Shown piece by piece: positions 41,406 to 50,441 of a stretch of 64,000 nt of DNA; position 1 is the stretch's first letter; the number at the start of each line of letters is the position of its first letter. The stretch is from Aeromonas diversa CDC 2478-85 (GTDB lineage: Bacteria; Pseudomonadota; Gammaproteobacteria; Enterobacterales; Aeromonadaceae), in the NCBI RefSeq assembly GCF_000819805.1, contig NZ_CDCE01000029.1, positions 126,833 to 190,832 of the forward strand, given 5' to 3'. The position numbers and the translations under genes are program-made. A model generated the notes under the pieces. That model was not told where the DNA came from and ran no database searches. It was given only the letters and a program-made list of their open reading frames with translations.

Positions 41406-42296
41406 ATGGCAATCGTACAACCCAAATCGGTGAAGTATCGGGTCTGGGCCACCCATCTGGTGATGTGGTGTTTCGTGGCGCTGATCATCTTCCCGCTGAT
41501 CATGGTCATCGCCATTTCCTTTAGAAACGGCAACTTCTCGGTGGGGGAGATCATCCCCACCAATCCGACCCTGGATCACTGGCGGCTGGCGCTGGGCATC
41601 CCGGTCACCAACCCGGACGGCAGCATCACTCCGCCGCCGTTCCCGGTGCTGACCTGGCTGTGGAACTCCATCAAGATAGCGGGCCTCACCGCCCTGTTTA
41701 TCGTGGTGCTTTCTACCACCTGCGCCTACGCCTTCGCCCGTCTGCGTTTTCGTGGCAAGGCCACCATCCTCAAGGGGATGCTGGTGTTCCAGATGTTCCC
41801 GGCCGTGCTGGCGCTGGTGGCCATCTACGCCCTGTTTAACAAGATTGGTGAATACATCCCCTGGCTCGGGCTCAACACCCATGGCGGCCTGATCCTGGCC
41901 TACATGGGGGGGATTGCCCTGCACGTGTGGACCATCAAGGGCTACTTCGAGACCATCGACTCCTCCCTGGAAGAGGCGGCGGCCATCGACGGCGCCACGC
42001 CGTGGCAGGCGTTCCGCCTGATCCTGCTGCCCCTGTCGGTGCCGATCCTGGCGGTGGTCTTCATCCTCGCCTTCATCGGGTCGATCACCGAGGTGCCGAT
42101 GGCGTCCATCCTGCTGTCGGATGTGAACAGCCTGACCCTGGCGGTCGGTGCCCAGCAATACCTCTACCCGCAGAACTACCTGTGGGGTGACTTCGCCGCG
42201 GCGGCCGTACTCTCCGGCTTCCCCATCACAGTCGTCTTCCTGCTGGCCCAGCGCTGGCTGGTGGGTGGTCTGACGGCCGGCGGCGTCAAGGGCTGA
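41406..42296 (+). CDS. malG: maltose ABC transporter permease MalG
   Basis: This 296-residue permease with six membrane helices starts [20 protein letters not shown]. The EAA loop reads [20 protein letters not shown], and the C-terminus ends [13 protein letters not shown], the tail that in E. coli MalG reaches into the MalK interface. It forms the MalFGK2 channel. AAGGAG lies upstream of its ATG. Confidence 0.96.
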   Translation: MAIVQPKSVKYRVWATHLVMWCFVALIIFPLIMVIAISFRNGNFSVGEIIPTNPTLDHWRLALGIPVTNPDGSITPPPFPVLTWLWNSIKIAGLTALFIVVLSTTCAYAFARLRFRGKATILKGMLVFQMFPAVLALVAIYALFNKIGEYIPWLGLNTHGGLILAYMGGIALHVWTIKGYFETIDSSLEEAAAIDGATPWQAFRLILLPLSVPILAVVFILAFIGSITEVPMASILLSDVNSLTLAVGAQQYLYPQNYLWGDFAAAAVLSGFPITVVFLLAQRWLVGGLTAGGVKG

Positions 42297-42360
42297 TGCA
42301 TTCACAGGCGGCGGGGGCGCCCCGCCGCCAGGTTAAAACGATTTTTGAGCGGAGCCTGTC

Positions 42361-43497
42361 ATGGCAGAAGTTGTACTTAAAAGCGTTCGCAAGAACTACG
42401 ATCCGGCGGTCCACAAGGACACCTTGCGTAACATCAACCTGGACATCAAGGAAGGGGAGTTTATCGTCTTCGTCGGCCCGTCCGGCTGCGGTAAGTCCAC
42501 CCTGCTGCGGATGATCGCGGGTCTGGAGGACATCACCAGCGGTGAGCTCTCCATCGGCGGTCGTTACATGAACGACGTCCCGCCGGTTGAGCGTAACGTG
42601 GGCATGGTGTTCCAGTCCTACGCCCTCTATCCGCACATGAACATCTACGAGAACATGGCCTTCGGCCTCAAGCTCAAGAAGATGGACAAGGAGACCATCC
42701 ACAAGCGGGTGATGCGCGCCGCCGAGATCCTCGGTCTCGAGCCGCTGCTCGAGCGCAAGCCCAAGGCCCTCTCCGGCGGTCAGCGCCAGCGGGTGGCCAT
42801 CGGCCGCTCCATCGTGCAGCAGCCCCAGGTGTTCCTGTTTGACGAACCGCTCTCCAACCTCGACGCCGCCCTGCGGGTCAAGATGCGTATCGAGATCGCC
42901 AAGCTGCACAAGGAACTCAACTCCACCATCATCTATGTGACCCACGATCAGGTGGAAGCCATGACCCTGGCCAACCGCATCGTGGTGCTGAGCCCGCTCA
43001 AGGGTGAGGCCGAGAGCAACCTGGAGCAGTTCGGTACCCCGCTCGAGCTCTACCACAACCCGGACAACAAGTTCGTGGCCGGCTTTATCGGCTCCCCCAA
43101 GATGAACTTCCTCAAGGGGACCCTGAGCGAGATCGGTGAGCAGGAGTGTGTGGTGACCCTGACCACGGGCGACAAGGTGCGCGCCCGGGTCGATGCCCGC
43201 CGTGGCCAGGTAGGTGATGAGGTGGAGCTGGGGATTCGTCCCGAGCACCTGGTGCCGACTGACCACGACCACGCCGACAACCTGGTGACCGGCACAGTGC
43301 AGGTGGCCGAGCATCTGGGGGCCGAGTCCTTCGTCTACATGGAGGTCGATGGTCACGACTTCACCGTCAAGGCCAATGCGGATCTGGTGGTCGAGGCGCG
43401 TCAGCAGTTCAGCGTCGGGATCCCGGCCGAGGCCTGCTATCTGTTCGATGCCAAGGAGCGGGCCTTCCCCCGCACCGCACGCTACAACCGCACCTAA
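42361..43497 (+). CDS. malK: maltose ABC transporter ATPase MalK
   Basis: This 378-residue ATPase has Walker A GPSGCGKST (residues 39-47), Q-loop in VFQSYALYPHM, signature LSGGQRQRVAIGRS, Walker B FLFDEPLSNLDA and switch His in YVTHDQVEAM. The C-terminal regulatory domain (about 240-378) contains NFLKGTLSEIGEQE and LGIRPEHLVP; in E. coli this domain binds MalT and EIIA-Glc. Here malK follows malG in the same direction after 64 bases, unlike the divergent arrangement in E. coli. No lamB or malM follows. Confidence 0.96.
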   Translation: MAEVVLKSVRKNYDPAVHKDTLRNINLDIKEGEFIVFVGPSGCGKSTLLRMIAGLEDITSGELSIGGRYMNDVPPVERNVGMVFQSYALYPHMNIYENMAFGLKLKKMDKETIHKRVMRAAEILGLEPLLERKPKALSGGQRQRVAIGRSIVQQPQVFLFDEPLSNLDAALRVKMRIEIAKLHKELNSTIIYVTHDQVEAMTLANRIVVLSPLKGEAESNLEQFGTPLELYHNPDNKFVAGFIGSPKMNFLKGTLSEIGEQECVVTLTTGDKVRARVDARRGQVGDEVELGIRPEHLVPTDHDHADNLVTGTVQVAEHLGAESFVYMEVDGHDFTVKANADLVVEARQQFSVGIPAEACYLFDAKERAFPRTARYNRT

Positions 43498-43505
43498 GGT
43501 GCAAG

Positions 43506-43583
43506 CTCCCGGCCAGGATGGCCGGGAGATCGGATTTCCAATGCAGTGTTATCACTTTTGCCGGCCCTCTGGGCCGGCTTTTT
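43506..43583. terminator. double hairpin between malK and ppk2
   Basis: The first hairpin, CTCCCGGCC/GGCCGGGAG (43506-43528), has no T-run. The second, GCCGGCCC/GGGCCGGC with loop TCT (43560-43578), is followed by TTTTT and ends the malEFGK transcript. Confidence 0.85.
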
Positions 43584-44385
43584 ATTGCAGCTCTGCCGTG
43601 ATGTCCGGCACGAAGGTCTGGCTGGTGATGGGGGGGCGCTCGTAGCCCTGCTTGTTGATAGGCGGTAGCTTCACCTGCTCGTAGTGAATCGCCTGGTAGG
43701 GGATCTTGGAGAGCAGATGGGTGATGCAGTTGAGCCGGGCCCGCCGCTTGTCGTCGGCATCCACCACGAACCAGGGGCTGTCCTGGGTGTCGGTGTAGGT
43801 GAACATATCGTCCTTGGCGCGCGAGTATTCGGCCCAGCGGGAGCGGGACTGCAGATCCATGGGGCTGAATTTCCAGCGCTTGATGGGGGTGTTGATGCGC
43901 TCCTTGAAGCGCTTCTCCTGCTCCTCGTCGCTGACCGAGAACCAGTACTTGATGAGGATGATGCCGGAGCGGATCAGCATGCGCTCAAACTCGGGGCAGG
44001 CGCGCAGAAACTCCCGGTATTCCTCGTCGCTGCAAAAGCCCATCACCCGTTCGACCCCGGCCCGGTTGTACCAGGAGCGGTCGAACAGCACCATCTCGCC
44101 GGCGGCCGGCAGATGGGCCGCGTAACGCTGAAAATACCACTGGGAGCGCTCCCTGTCCGAGGGGGCGGGCAGGGCGGTCACCCGACAGACCCGGGGATTG
44201 AGCGGCTCGGTGATCGCCTTGATGACGCCCCCCTTGCCGGCGGCGTCGCGCCCCTCGAACAGCACCACCACCTTGAGGTGTTCCTGTTTGACCCACTCCT
44301 GCAGCTTGACCAGCTCCTCCTGCAGATGCGCCAGGTGGTGCTCGTAGAGCTTCTTGTCGAGTCGTTTGATCTTCTCTTTGGCCAT
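43582..44385 (-). CDS. ppk2: polyphosphate kinase 2 (PPK2)
   Basis: This 267-residue PPK2 of the one-domain type transfers phosphate between polyphosphate and nucleotides (GDP/ADP). Walker A reads GRDAAGKGG (45-53), Walker B and lid regions are MVLFDRSWYNRAGVERVMGF, and the C-terminal part carries SPMDLQSRSRWAEYSRAKDD. The start at 44385 matches the family and has AAGG upstream; an ATG at 44418 would add 11 residues. The gene is convergent with malK. Confidence 0.93.
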   Translation of the reverse strand: MAKEKIKRLDKKLYEHHLAHLQEELVKLQEWVKQEHLKVVVLFEGRDAAGKGGVIKAITEPLNPRVCRVTALPAPSDRERSQWYFQRYAAHLPAAGEMVLFDRSWYNRAGVERVMGFCSDEEYREFLRACPEFERMLIRSGIILIKYWFSVSDEEQEKRFKERINTPIKRWKFSPMDLQSRSRWAEYSRAKDDMFTYTDTQDSPWFVVDADDKRRARLNCITHLLSKIPYQAIHYEQVKLPPINKQGYERPPITSQTFVPDITAELQ

Positions 44386-44491
44386 CCTTTGCTCTCCTTG
44401 TCGGTCTCTGATGAGCATGCACTAGTCGGAGCAGGGGTGGCTAGTCTGTCTGTGTTAAACTGCCGCTTCTGTTATGAGAATGGATCTATCG

Positions 44492-45292
44492 ATGAAACAG
44501 CGGATCGAGCTCGGCGGGCGCAGCCTCGCCTATCTGGATGAGGGTCAGGGCCCCGTCATCCTGTTTGGCCACAGCTACCTGTGGGACAGTGCCATGTGGG
44601 CGCCCCAGGTGGAGGCCCTCAAGGGGCAGTATCGCTGCATCGTACCCGAGCTGTGGGGACACGGGGACTCCGATGCCCTGGAGGCCGGTCGCCTCACCCT
44701 GGCGGAGCTCGCCCGGGATCATCTGGCCCTGCTCGATGCGCTTGGCATCGACGAATTCATCCTGGTGGGGCTGTCGATCGGCGGCATGTGGGGTCTGGAG
44801 CTGGCCAATATGGCGCCAGCGCGCATCAAAGGCCTGGTGCTGATGGATACCTTCGTCGGCCTCGAGCCCCAGATCACCTGTGAGCGCTACCTCGGCATGC
44901 TGGGGGCGATCGAGCAGGTGGGCACCATTCCGGCACCCATCATCGAGCAGGTGGCGCCGCTGTTTTTTGCCAACCAGGCCGAGCCGGCCCTGATGGTCGA
45001 TTTCAAGGCTCGGCTGGCCAGCTGGCCCGCCACCAAGGTCGCGGCCATGGTGGCGGTGGGGCGCAGCTTCGTCACCCGCGCCGATCGCATGGAGTGGCTC
45101 GAGAGCCTCACCTGCCCGACCCTGGTGATGACCGGCTGCGAGGACAAGGCGCGTCCGGTGCTGGAGGGCTATTTGATGGCTGAGGCGTGCGGTTGCCGCT
45201 TTATCGAGATCCCGGGAGCCGGCCACATATCCACCCTGGAGAACCCCGCCTTCGTCAACGCCGCGCTGGGGGAGTTTCTGGCCGGCCTGTGA
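44492..45292 (+). CDS. alpha/beta hydrolase
   Basis: This 266-residue protein has an alpha/beta-hydrolase fold. The oxyanion His-Gly region is ILFGHSYLWDSAMWAPQVEA, the nucleophile elbow is VGLSIGGMWG (Ser in GLSIG), the acid is near CPTLVMTGCEDKARPVLEG and the His in IPGAGHISTLENP. The substrate is unknown; the pattern resembles RutD, PcaD and BioH relatives. An alternative in-frame ATG at 44474 adds six residues. It ends with a terminator shared with the mipA-like gene. Confidence 0.86.
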   Translation: MKQRIELGGRSLAYLDEGQGPVILFGHSYLWDSAMWAPQVEALKGQYRCIVPELWGHGDSDALEAGRLTLAELARDHLALLDALGIDEFILVGLSIGGMWGLELANMAPARIKGLVLMDTFVGLEPQITCERYLGMLGAIEQVGTIPAPIIEQVAPLFFANQAEPALMVDFKARLASWPATKVAAMVAVGRSFVTRADRMEWLESLTCPTLVMTGCEDKARPVLEGYLMAEACGCRFIEIPGAGHISTLENPAFVNAALGEFLAGL

Positions 45293-45316
45293 GATGCTGG
45301 CGCTGCCGGATAACAA

Positions 45317-45341
45317 GAAAAGGAGCCATGGGCTCCTTTTC
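45317..45341. terminator. bidirectional terminator (hydrolase / mipA-like)
   Basis: GAAAAGGAGCC pairs with GGCTCCTTTTC around a three-base loop, with TCTTT following on the plus strand. Confidence 0.8.
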
Positions 45342-45367
45342 TCTTTGGTGCGGGTGTGGTCTGGGCG

Positions 45368-46162
45368 TTACCAGATATAGCCGAGACCCAGGCCTGCATA
45401 GAGCTCGCCCCTGTGCTGAACGATGGGGCTGTCCGCTATGCCGTCGTCGTAACGCTCGTAGTTGACGCCAAAGCCGCCAATCCAGTGGGCATTGAAACGA
45501 TAGCTGCCGATGAGGGAGACCATGGGAGAGAGCGTCGTCCCCGTGTTCCACGCCGCTCGCCCGGCCCTGGTCTCCTCCTGTGAGACACCGCCAAAGTAGT
45601 AGTTGGCGAGGTTGTGGCTGCGCAGCATCACCCCGGCCCCAGGCATCAGCAGCAGCGGGCCACGGATGATGGGGAAGTTGGCCCACAGCATCACCTCCTG
45701 GCCGTCGCTGGTGCCGGTCACGTCAGTGGCGGCGCGCATGCTCAGCAGGGCATAGGGAGTGATGAGATCAGCCCCAAGGCCCGCCTCAACCTCGCCTTTG
45801 CGCCTGTTCATGCCGTGCAGGAAGGGATCATCGTCCGGGTCCAGGTTGCCAAGGCGTACCCGGCCGAAGGCATAGGTCGACAAGCCCCCCTCCCGGCTGA
45901 GGTAGTAGCGGGCCCTGTCCCCCAGATACATGAGATCGTCACCAAAATAGAGGGCGCCCGGAATGGGTAGCAGGGCGTCGTCCTGGTGCTGGTAGCGTGC
46001 CTGACCGCCGATGAGAGCACCGCCCAGCACCAATCCTTTGGGGATGGGGCTGCTGGGGCTGTCGCTGGAGAAGGCGCTGAGGGCACCGAGATCGATATCG
46101 GCCCGGGCCGGGCCGATCAGGATAAGGGAGAGTAACAGGAGAAGACGCTTGCTGAGGGTCAT
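45368..46162 (-). CDS. MipA/OmpV family outer-membrane protein
   Basis: This 264-residue protein has a signal peptide (MTLSKRLLLLLSLILIGPARA) and a MipA/OmpV-type barrel body: PKGLVLGGALIGGQARYQHQ, RYYLSREGGLSTYAFGRVRL, and a C-terminal YAGLGLGYIW ending in an aromatic residue. MipA scaffolds MltA with PBP1b in E. coli, and OmpV homologues are porin-like; the function here is not certain. The ATG at 46162 follows AAGGAAG. Confidence 0.85.
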   Translation of the reverse strand: MTLSKRLLLLLSLILIGPARADIDLGALSAFSSDSPSSPIPKGLVLGGALIGGQARYQHQDDALLPIPGALYFGDDLMYLGDRARYYLSREGGLSTYAFGRVRLGNLDPDDDPFLHGMNRRKGEVEAGLGADLITPYALLSMRAATDVTGTSDGQEVMLWANFPIIRGPLLLMPGAGVMLRSHNLANYYFGGVSQEETRAGRAAWNTGTTLSPMVSLIGSYRFNAHWIGGFGVNYERYDDGIADSPIVQHRGELYAGLGLGYIW

Positions 46163-46224
46163 GGGCCACTTCCTTGGGCTGGGCAATGCCCCAGTGTATC
46201 GGGGCATAGAGCAGGGGGGAAGGT

Positions 46225-47289
46225 TCACTCCTGGGGCTGCTCGTCGCGCTTGGGCCAGACGTTGAGCACGGCCTTCACCAGGGTGGCCAGCGGGATGGCG
46301 AAGAAGACGCCCCAAAATCCCCACAGGCCGCCGAAGAAGAGCACGGCGACTATGATGGCGACCGGGTGCAGGTTGACCGCCTCGGAGAAGAGCACAGGCA
46401 CCAGCACGTTGCCGTCGAGCCCCTGGATCACCAGATAGAGGATCATCAACCAGGCGAACTCCGGCGTCAGCCCCCACTGGAACAGTGCCACCATGGCGAC
46501 GGGCACCGTCACCACCACGGCGCCAATATAAGGGATGAGCACCGAGAAGCCGACGGCCACCGCCAGCAGAGCCGCGTAGCGCAGGCCGAGAAAAGCAAAC
46601 GGCAGATAGGTGGCGACGCCGACGATGAGGATCTCCATCACCTTGCCGCGGATGTAGTTGACGATCTGGTCGTTCATCTCGAGCCACACCTGACGAACCA
46701 GGGCCCGGTTGCGCGGCAGGAAGCGCTGCAAGCCGCTGAGCAGAGTCTGCTTGTCTTTGAGCATGAAGAAGACCAGCAGGGGCACCAGGATGAGGTAGAT
46801 GAGCAGGGTGACTATGCTCACCAGCGAGCTTAAGGAGGCCGCGACCAGGCTCTCGCCGAGGGCGAGGATGCGTTGGCGTATGGTGTCGATGACGCTCTCG
46901 ACCAGCGAGATGTCGATAAGCTCAGGGTACTTCTCCGGCAGGTTGCGAACAAAGTCCTGGCTGTGGCCGAGCATGGTGGGCGCCTCTTTGGCCAGATTGA
47001 TCCCCTGCACGACCAGGGTCGGCACCAGGCCCAGCAAGAGCATGATCATGCAGGCGAGAAAGAGGGTCACCACCAGCGCCGTCGCGAGGGTACGCGACAA
47101 TCCCAGTCGTTGCAGCCTGGCCACCGGCCACTCCAGCAGGTAGGCCAGCACCAGTGCCACCAGGAAGGGGCCGAGCAGGTTGCCAAACCACCAGAGGACG
47201 GCAAAGCCGCTGAGCAGCAGCAGGAAGAGGGCGACCGCATCCGGATCGGAGAAGCGGGACTTGTACCAGCGCCTGATGACATCAAACAT
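46225..47289 (-). CDS. perM: AI-2E family transporter PerM
   Basis: This 354-residue inner-membrane protein of the PerM/AI-2E family begins MFDVIRRWYKSRFSDPDAVA. Eight predicted hydrophobic segments are arranged as pairs (FLLLLSGFAVLWWFGNLLGP; LVFFMLKDKQTLLSGLQRFL; GFSVLIPYIGAVVVTVPVAM). The exported substrate is unsure. It is next to a TusA-like gene and near bepA, a synteny also seen in E. coli (perM-bepA). Confidence 0.9.
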   Translation of the reverse strand: MFDVIRRWYKSRFSDPDAVALFLLLLSGFAVLWWFGNLLGPFLVALVLAYLLEWPVARLQRLGLSRTLATALVVTLFLACMIMLLLGLVPTLVVQGINLAKEAPTMLGHSQDFVRNLPEKYPELIDISLVESVIDTIRQRILALGESLVAASLSSLVSIVTLLIYLILVPLLVFFMLKDKQTLLSGLQRFLPRNRALVRQVWLEMNDQIVNYIRGKVMEILIVGVATYLPFAFLGLRYAALLAVAVGFSVLIPYIGAVVVTVPVAMVALFQWGLTPEFAWLMILYLVIQGLDGNVLVPVLFSEAVNLHPVAIIVAVLFFGGLWGFWGVFFAIPLATLVKAVLNVWPKRDEQPQE

Positions 47290-47523
47290 TCAGAGCAATT
47301 CCTTGTGACAGACCTGCACTCTCAAGTGCAGATGTTCGGCAGACTCTTCGCAAGTCTCCCAGTGGTGTCCCATTCGGGTGAGGTAGCGGGGGATATCCCG
47401 GCGTGAGCCCGGATCGCAGAGCAGCAGCTCGCGCTCATCCCCCGTGGCTGCCTCGCGCAGCCAGAGCTTGACCCGGATCAGGGGCTCGGGGCAGCGCAGG
47501 GCTCTCAGATCCACTCTCTCCAT
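47290..47523 (-). CDS. TusA-like sulfurtransferase
   Basis: This 77-residue TusA/SirA-fold protein has the N-terminal CPxP-type motif LRCPEPLIRVK with Cys11 as the persulfide carrier. It abuts perM with no gap, so they are co-transcribed. It is a paralogue and not necessarily TusA itself. Such proteins can move sulfur in tRNA thiolation or other pathways; no partner genes are visible here. Confidence 0.82.
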   Translation of the reverse strand: MERVDLRALRCPEPLIRVKLWLREAATGDERELLLCDPGSRRDIPRYLTRMGHHWETCEESAEHLHLRVQVCHKELL

Positions 47524-47636
47524 CGTCTCTCCCTCCTGCGGCCCCGTATTATTGCCCTGTGACGACGGTTAAACAACGCTTGTGGGGGCCAGATGGCAAG
47601 GTTATCCTGCGCAGGCCCATCCGAAGGAGAGAGATC

Positions 47637-49094
47637 GTGGCCAGAAAGTCCCCCGCCGCAGCCTGTATTCCCCTGCTGGTCGCCGCCCTCTGCGGTGCGA
47701 CTCAGCCGGTATTTGCCAATAATCAACTGCCCGACATCGGGACCGCCGGTGTGGTGGCATTGCCCATCGAGCAGGAGGTGCGTTACGGGGATGCCTTCAT
47801 GCGCTTTGCCCGCGCCGGTCTGCCCATCATCGACGATCCCGTGCTGAGCGAATACCTCGACAGCATAGGGCAGCGCCTGCTCGCCAACGCAGAGGGGGTG
47901 CGCTTTCCCTTTACCTTCTTCCTCATCAACGACAGCAGCATCAACGCCGCCGCCTTCCTCGGCGGGCGGGTCAAGGTGCACACCGGGCTGTTTCTCTACG
48001 CCGATAACGAGAGCGAGCTCGCCTCTGTGTTGGCTCACGAAATCACCCACGTGACCCAGCGTCACATCGCCCGCTATCTCGAGGCCCAGGCCAGCAACAC
48101 ACCCATGACCCTGGCCGGTCTGGTCGGCTCGATTGCGCTCGCGGTGATCAACCCCACCGCCGGTATCGCGGCCCTCTCGACGACCATGGGGCTCTCCATG
48201 CAGTCGGCCATCAACTATACCCGCGACAACGAGTTCGAGGCCGATCGCATCGGCATGAAGACCCTGTATGACGCCGGTTTCGAGCCCATGGGGATGGCCA
48301 ACTTCTTCCAGAAGCTGGCGGCGGAATACCGCTACACGAGCAAGCCGCCCGAGATGCTGCTCACCCACCCCCTGCCCGAGACCCGGATCTCCGAGGCGCG
48401 GGCGAGAGCCGCCAGCTACCAGGCCAGGCGGGTCGACCCCAGCCTCGATTTCCTGATGGCCAAGGCCCGCATCCAGGTGCGCTATGGCAACGAGAGTGCC
48501 GCCGGCATGCTGAGCTACTTCGATGCCCGTCTGGCCAAGGGAGACTATGGCCTCAAGGACGCGGCCCTGTACGGCAAGGCGTTGGCCCTGGTGCAACTCA
48601 AGCGCTATGACGAGGCCGACACCATCATGAAGGAGCTGGCGAGCCGCCATCCGGAAGATCTCTTCGTCATCGATACCCTGACCGACATCGATCTGGCCAA
48701 GGGGCGCAACAAAGACGCGATCGCTCGCCTCGAAGCGGCCAAGCGTCGCATGCCCGACAACGAGGTGGTCATCATCAACCTGGCCAATGCCCTGCTCGAG
48801 AGTGGCCAGACCAAGCAGACCATAGCCCTGCTCGATCCCTATGTGCGCAGCCACGGGGATAACAGTCTGGCCTGGAGCATGTTGGCCGATGCCTATCGCA
48901 AGGCGGGACGGGTGACCGATCTTCACCTCTCCCGGGCCGAGCAGCTGGCGCTGCGTGGTGACTACCAGGCCGCCATCGACGAGATGATCGTCGGCCGCGG
49001 CACCACCAGTGACAAGCTCACTCTGGCCCGGATCGAGGCGCGGATCACCCAGCTCGAGCAGGCCCAGAAGGAGCTTGAGGCGCTCAAGCGCTAA
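47637..49094 (+). CDS. bepA: beta-barrel assembly-enhancing protease BepA
   Basis: This 485-residue periplasmic metallopeptidase (M48) with C-terminal TPR repeats promotes LptD assembly and degrades misfolded barrels. The zinc site is HEITH (134-138) in ELASVLAHEITHVTQRH, with the third ligand Glu in DNEFEADRIGMK. TPR helices occupy roughly 300-485. The start is a GTG at 47637 after AAGGAG and gives the signal peptide AACIPLLVAALCGATQPVFA directly; the ATG at 47559 has no ribosome site. Length equals E. coli BepA (487). Confidence 0.93.
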   Translation: MARKSPAAACIPLLVAALCGATQPVFANNQLPDIGTAGVVALPIEQEVRYGDAFMRFARAGLPIIDDPVLSEYLDSIGQRLLANAEGVRFPFTFFLINDSSINAAAFLGGRVKVHTGLFLYADNESELASVLAHEITHVTQRHIARYLEAQASNTPMTLAGLVGSIALAVINPTAGIAALSTTMGLSMQSAINYTRDNEFEADRIGMKTLYDAGFEPMGMANFFQKLAAEYRYTSKPPEMLLTHPLPETRISEARARAASYQARRVDPSLDFLMAKARIQVRYGNESAAGMLSYFDARLAKGDYGLKDAALYGKALALVQLKRYDEADTIMKELASRHPEDLFVIDTLTDIDLAKGRNKDAIARLEAAKRRMPDNEVVIINLANALLESGQTKQTIALLDPYVRSHGDNSLAWSMLADAYRKAGRVTDLHLSRAEQLALRGDYQAAIDEMIVGRGTTSDKLTLARIEARITQLEQAQKELEALKR

Positions 49095-49112
49095 CCCGAC
49101 GTGAATAGAGAG

Positions 49113-49133
49113 GCGGCCCCGTGAAGGGGCCGC
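49113..49133. terminator. terminator between bepA and the TlpA-like gene
   Basis: GCGGCCCC pairs with GGGGCCGC around GTGAA. Little T-run is present; it lies between converging genes. Confidence 0.65.
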
Positions 49134-49137
49134 ATCG

Positions 49138-49629
49138 TTACTGTTTGGAGCTGTAGATGACCCAGGGCTCCGGGCGGGGGAGCGGGGTGAGCATGCTTGC
49201 CACCAGCTCATCGACCTTCTGGGGAGAGAGTTCACCCGTGATGGTCTCTTTGAGGCGTCCACTCGCATCGAGCAGGTAGCTGGTGGGCAGTGCCTGGGGC
49301 CTGGCATAGGGGAGTCTGGCGTCGGGCAGTTGCCGAATCAGAGGCAGCTGAGGGGGAAGGGGCGCGCCCTGACGGACGAGCTCCTCCCGGGTTGTCGCAT
49401 CATAGCTGACCAGCAACACCTGCAAGCCGTGCCGGGTGACCATCTCCTGCAGAAGGGGCAACTCCTTCTGGCAGGGGGCACACCAGGGAGCGTAGTAGTT
49501 GATCAAGAGGGGGCGGCCATAGAACTCGCTGAGGGCGACAGGTTCACTCGACTGCTTCTCAAACTGGGTGATCTTGCCACAGCCACCGAGCAGCAGGCTG
49601 GCCACAACTGCCCAACAAATTCGTTTCAT
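49138..49629 (-). CDS. TlpA-like thioredoxin-fold lipoprotein
   Basis: This 163-residue lipoprotein (MKRICWAVVASLLLGGC, Cys17) has a thioredoxin/TlpA domain with active site APWCAPC (Cys50, Cys53) and the cis-Pro in QALPTSYLLD. It probably reduces disulfides in the periplasm; its partner is unknown. It is convergent with bepA and divergent from arsC. Confidence 0.88.
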   Translation of the reverse strand: MKRICWAVVASLLLGGCGKITQFEKQSSEPVALSEFYGRPLLINYYAPWCAPCQKELPLLQEMVTRHGLQVLLVSYDATTREELVRQGAPLPPQLPLIRQLPDARLPYARPQALPTSYLLDASGRLKETITGELSPQKVDELVASMLTPLPRPEPWVIYSSKQ

Positions 49630-49696
49630 TCAGTTATGTTTCTCCACGTGTTTCCCCTACAATGGCGGCCGTTAATTAGCTGCCACGGGAGGCCTC

Positions 49697-50047
49697 ATGA
49701 GCCGAGTCAGAATTTACCACAATCCGCGCTGTTCCAAGAGCCGAGAAACCCTGGCCCTGCTCTCCGAGCAGGGGATTGAGCCCGCCGTTACCCTCTATCT
49801 GGAGCAGGCTCCCGGCGAGGCGGAGATCCGCGAGCTGCTGACCCTGTTGGGGTTTGACGACCCGCGTCAGCTGATGCGTACCAAGGAGGAGCTCTACCGC
49901 GAGCTGGGGCTGGCCGAGCAGTCGGGGGATGCCCTGATCCGCGCCATGGCCGAGCATCCCAAGCTCATCGAACGCCCCATCGTCGTCTGTGACGGACGTG
50001 CCCGCATCGGTCGCCCGCCCGAGCAGGTGCTGGAGATCATCAAGTGA
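49697..50047 (+). CDS. arsC: ArsC-family arsenate reductase (YfgD-like)
   Basis: This 116-residue glutaredoxin-type arsenate reductase has Cys12 in IYHNPRCSKSRETLALL as the catalytic thiol, with QLMRTKEELYRELGL and the RPIVVCDGRARIGRPPE block near the end. Synteny downstream of bepA matches E. coli yfgD, whose arsenate activity is unproven, so it may not confer resistance. The DUF2069 gene overlaps its stop (GTGA). Confidence 0.9.
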   Translation: MSRVRIYHNPRCSKSRETLALLSEQGIEPAVTLYLEQAPGEAEIRELLTLLGFDDPRQLMRTKEELYRELGLAEQSGDALIRAMAEHPKLIERPIVVCDGRARIGRPPEQVLEIIK

Positions 50048-50427
50048 CGAGTACTGTTGCCCGTTGGCTGGCCCTGAGTGGCTATCTCGGATTACTGGTG
50101 TGGGTCGTGCTGTGGCATGGTTGGCTCTCCCCTCATCCGGAGATCAGCAGCGCCCTGCTGCTGACTATCTGGGTCGTGCCCCTGCTGTTTCCCCTGCGCG
50201 GCATTCTGGCGGGTAAACCCTATACCCACGCCTGGGCCAACTTCGTACTGATGTTCTACTTTCTGCACTCGCTGACCCTGGTCACCGCGGACGAGGGGGA
50301 GCGCACCCTGGCACTGGTCGAGTTGCTGCTCACCAGCATCGCTTTCGTGGGTTGCACCTACTACGCCCGGCTACGCGGCCGGGAGTTGGGGCTCGGGATC
50401 AAGAAAGAGAAACAACAGGCGAAATAA
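50044..50427 (+). CDS. DUF2069 membrane protein
   Basis: This 127-residue protein has four hydrophobic segments (LSGYLGLLVWVVLW, ALLLTIWVVPLLFPLRGI, ANFVLMFYFLHSLTLV, ELLLTSIAFVGCTYYA) and a lysine-rich tail. The DUF2069 family has unknown function. It begins with GTG overlapping the arsC stop, so they are co-translated. Confidence 0.86.
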   Translation: MTSTVARWLALSGYLGLLVWVVLWHGWLSPHPEISSALLLTIWVVPLLFPLRGILAGKPYTHAWANFVLMFYFLHSLTLVTADEGERTLALVELLLTSIAFVGCTYYARLRGRELGLGIKKEKQQAK

Positions 50428-50441
50428 GAGAAAGAGGTGGG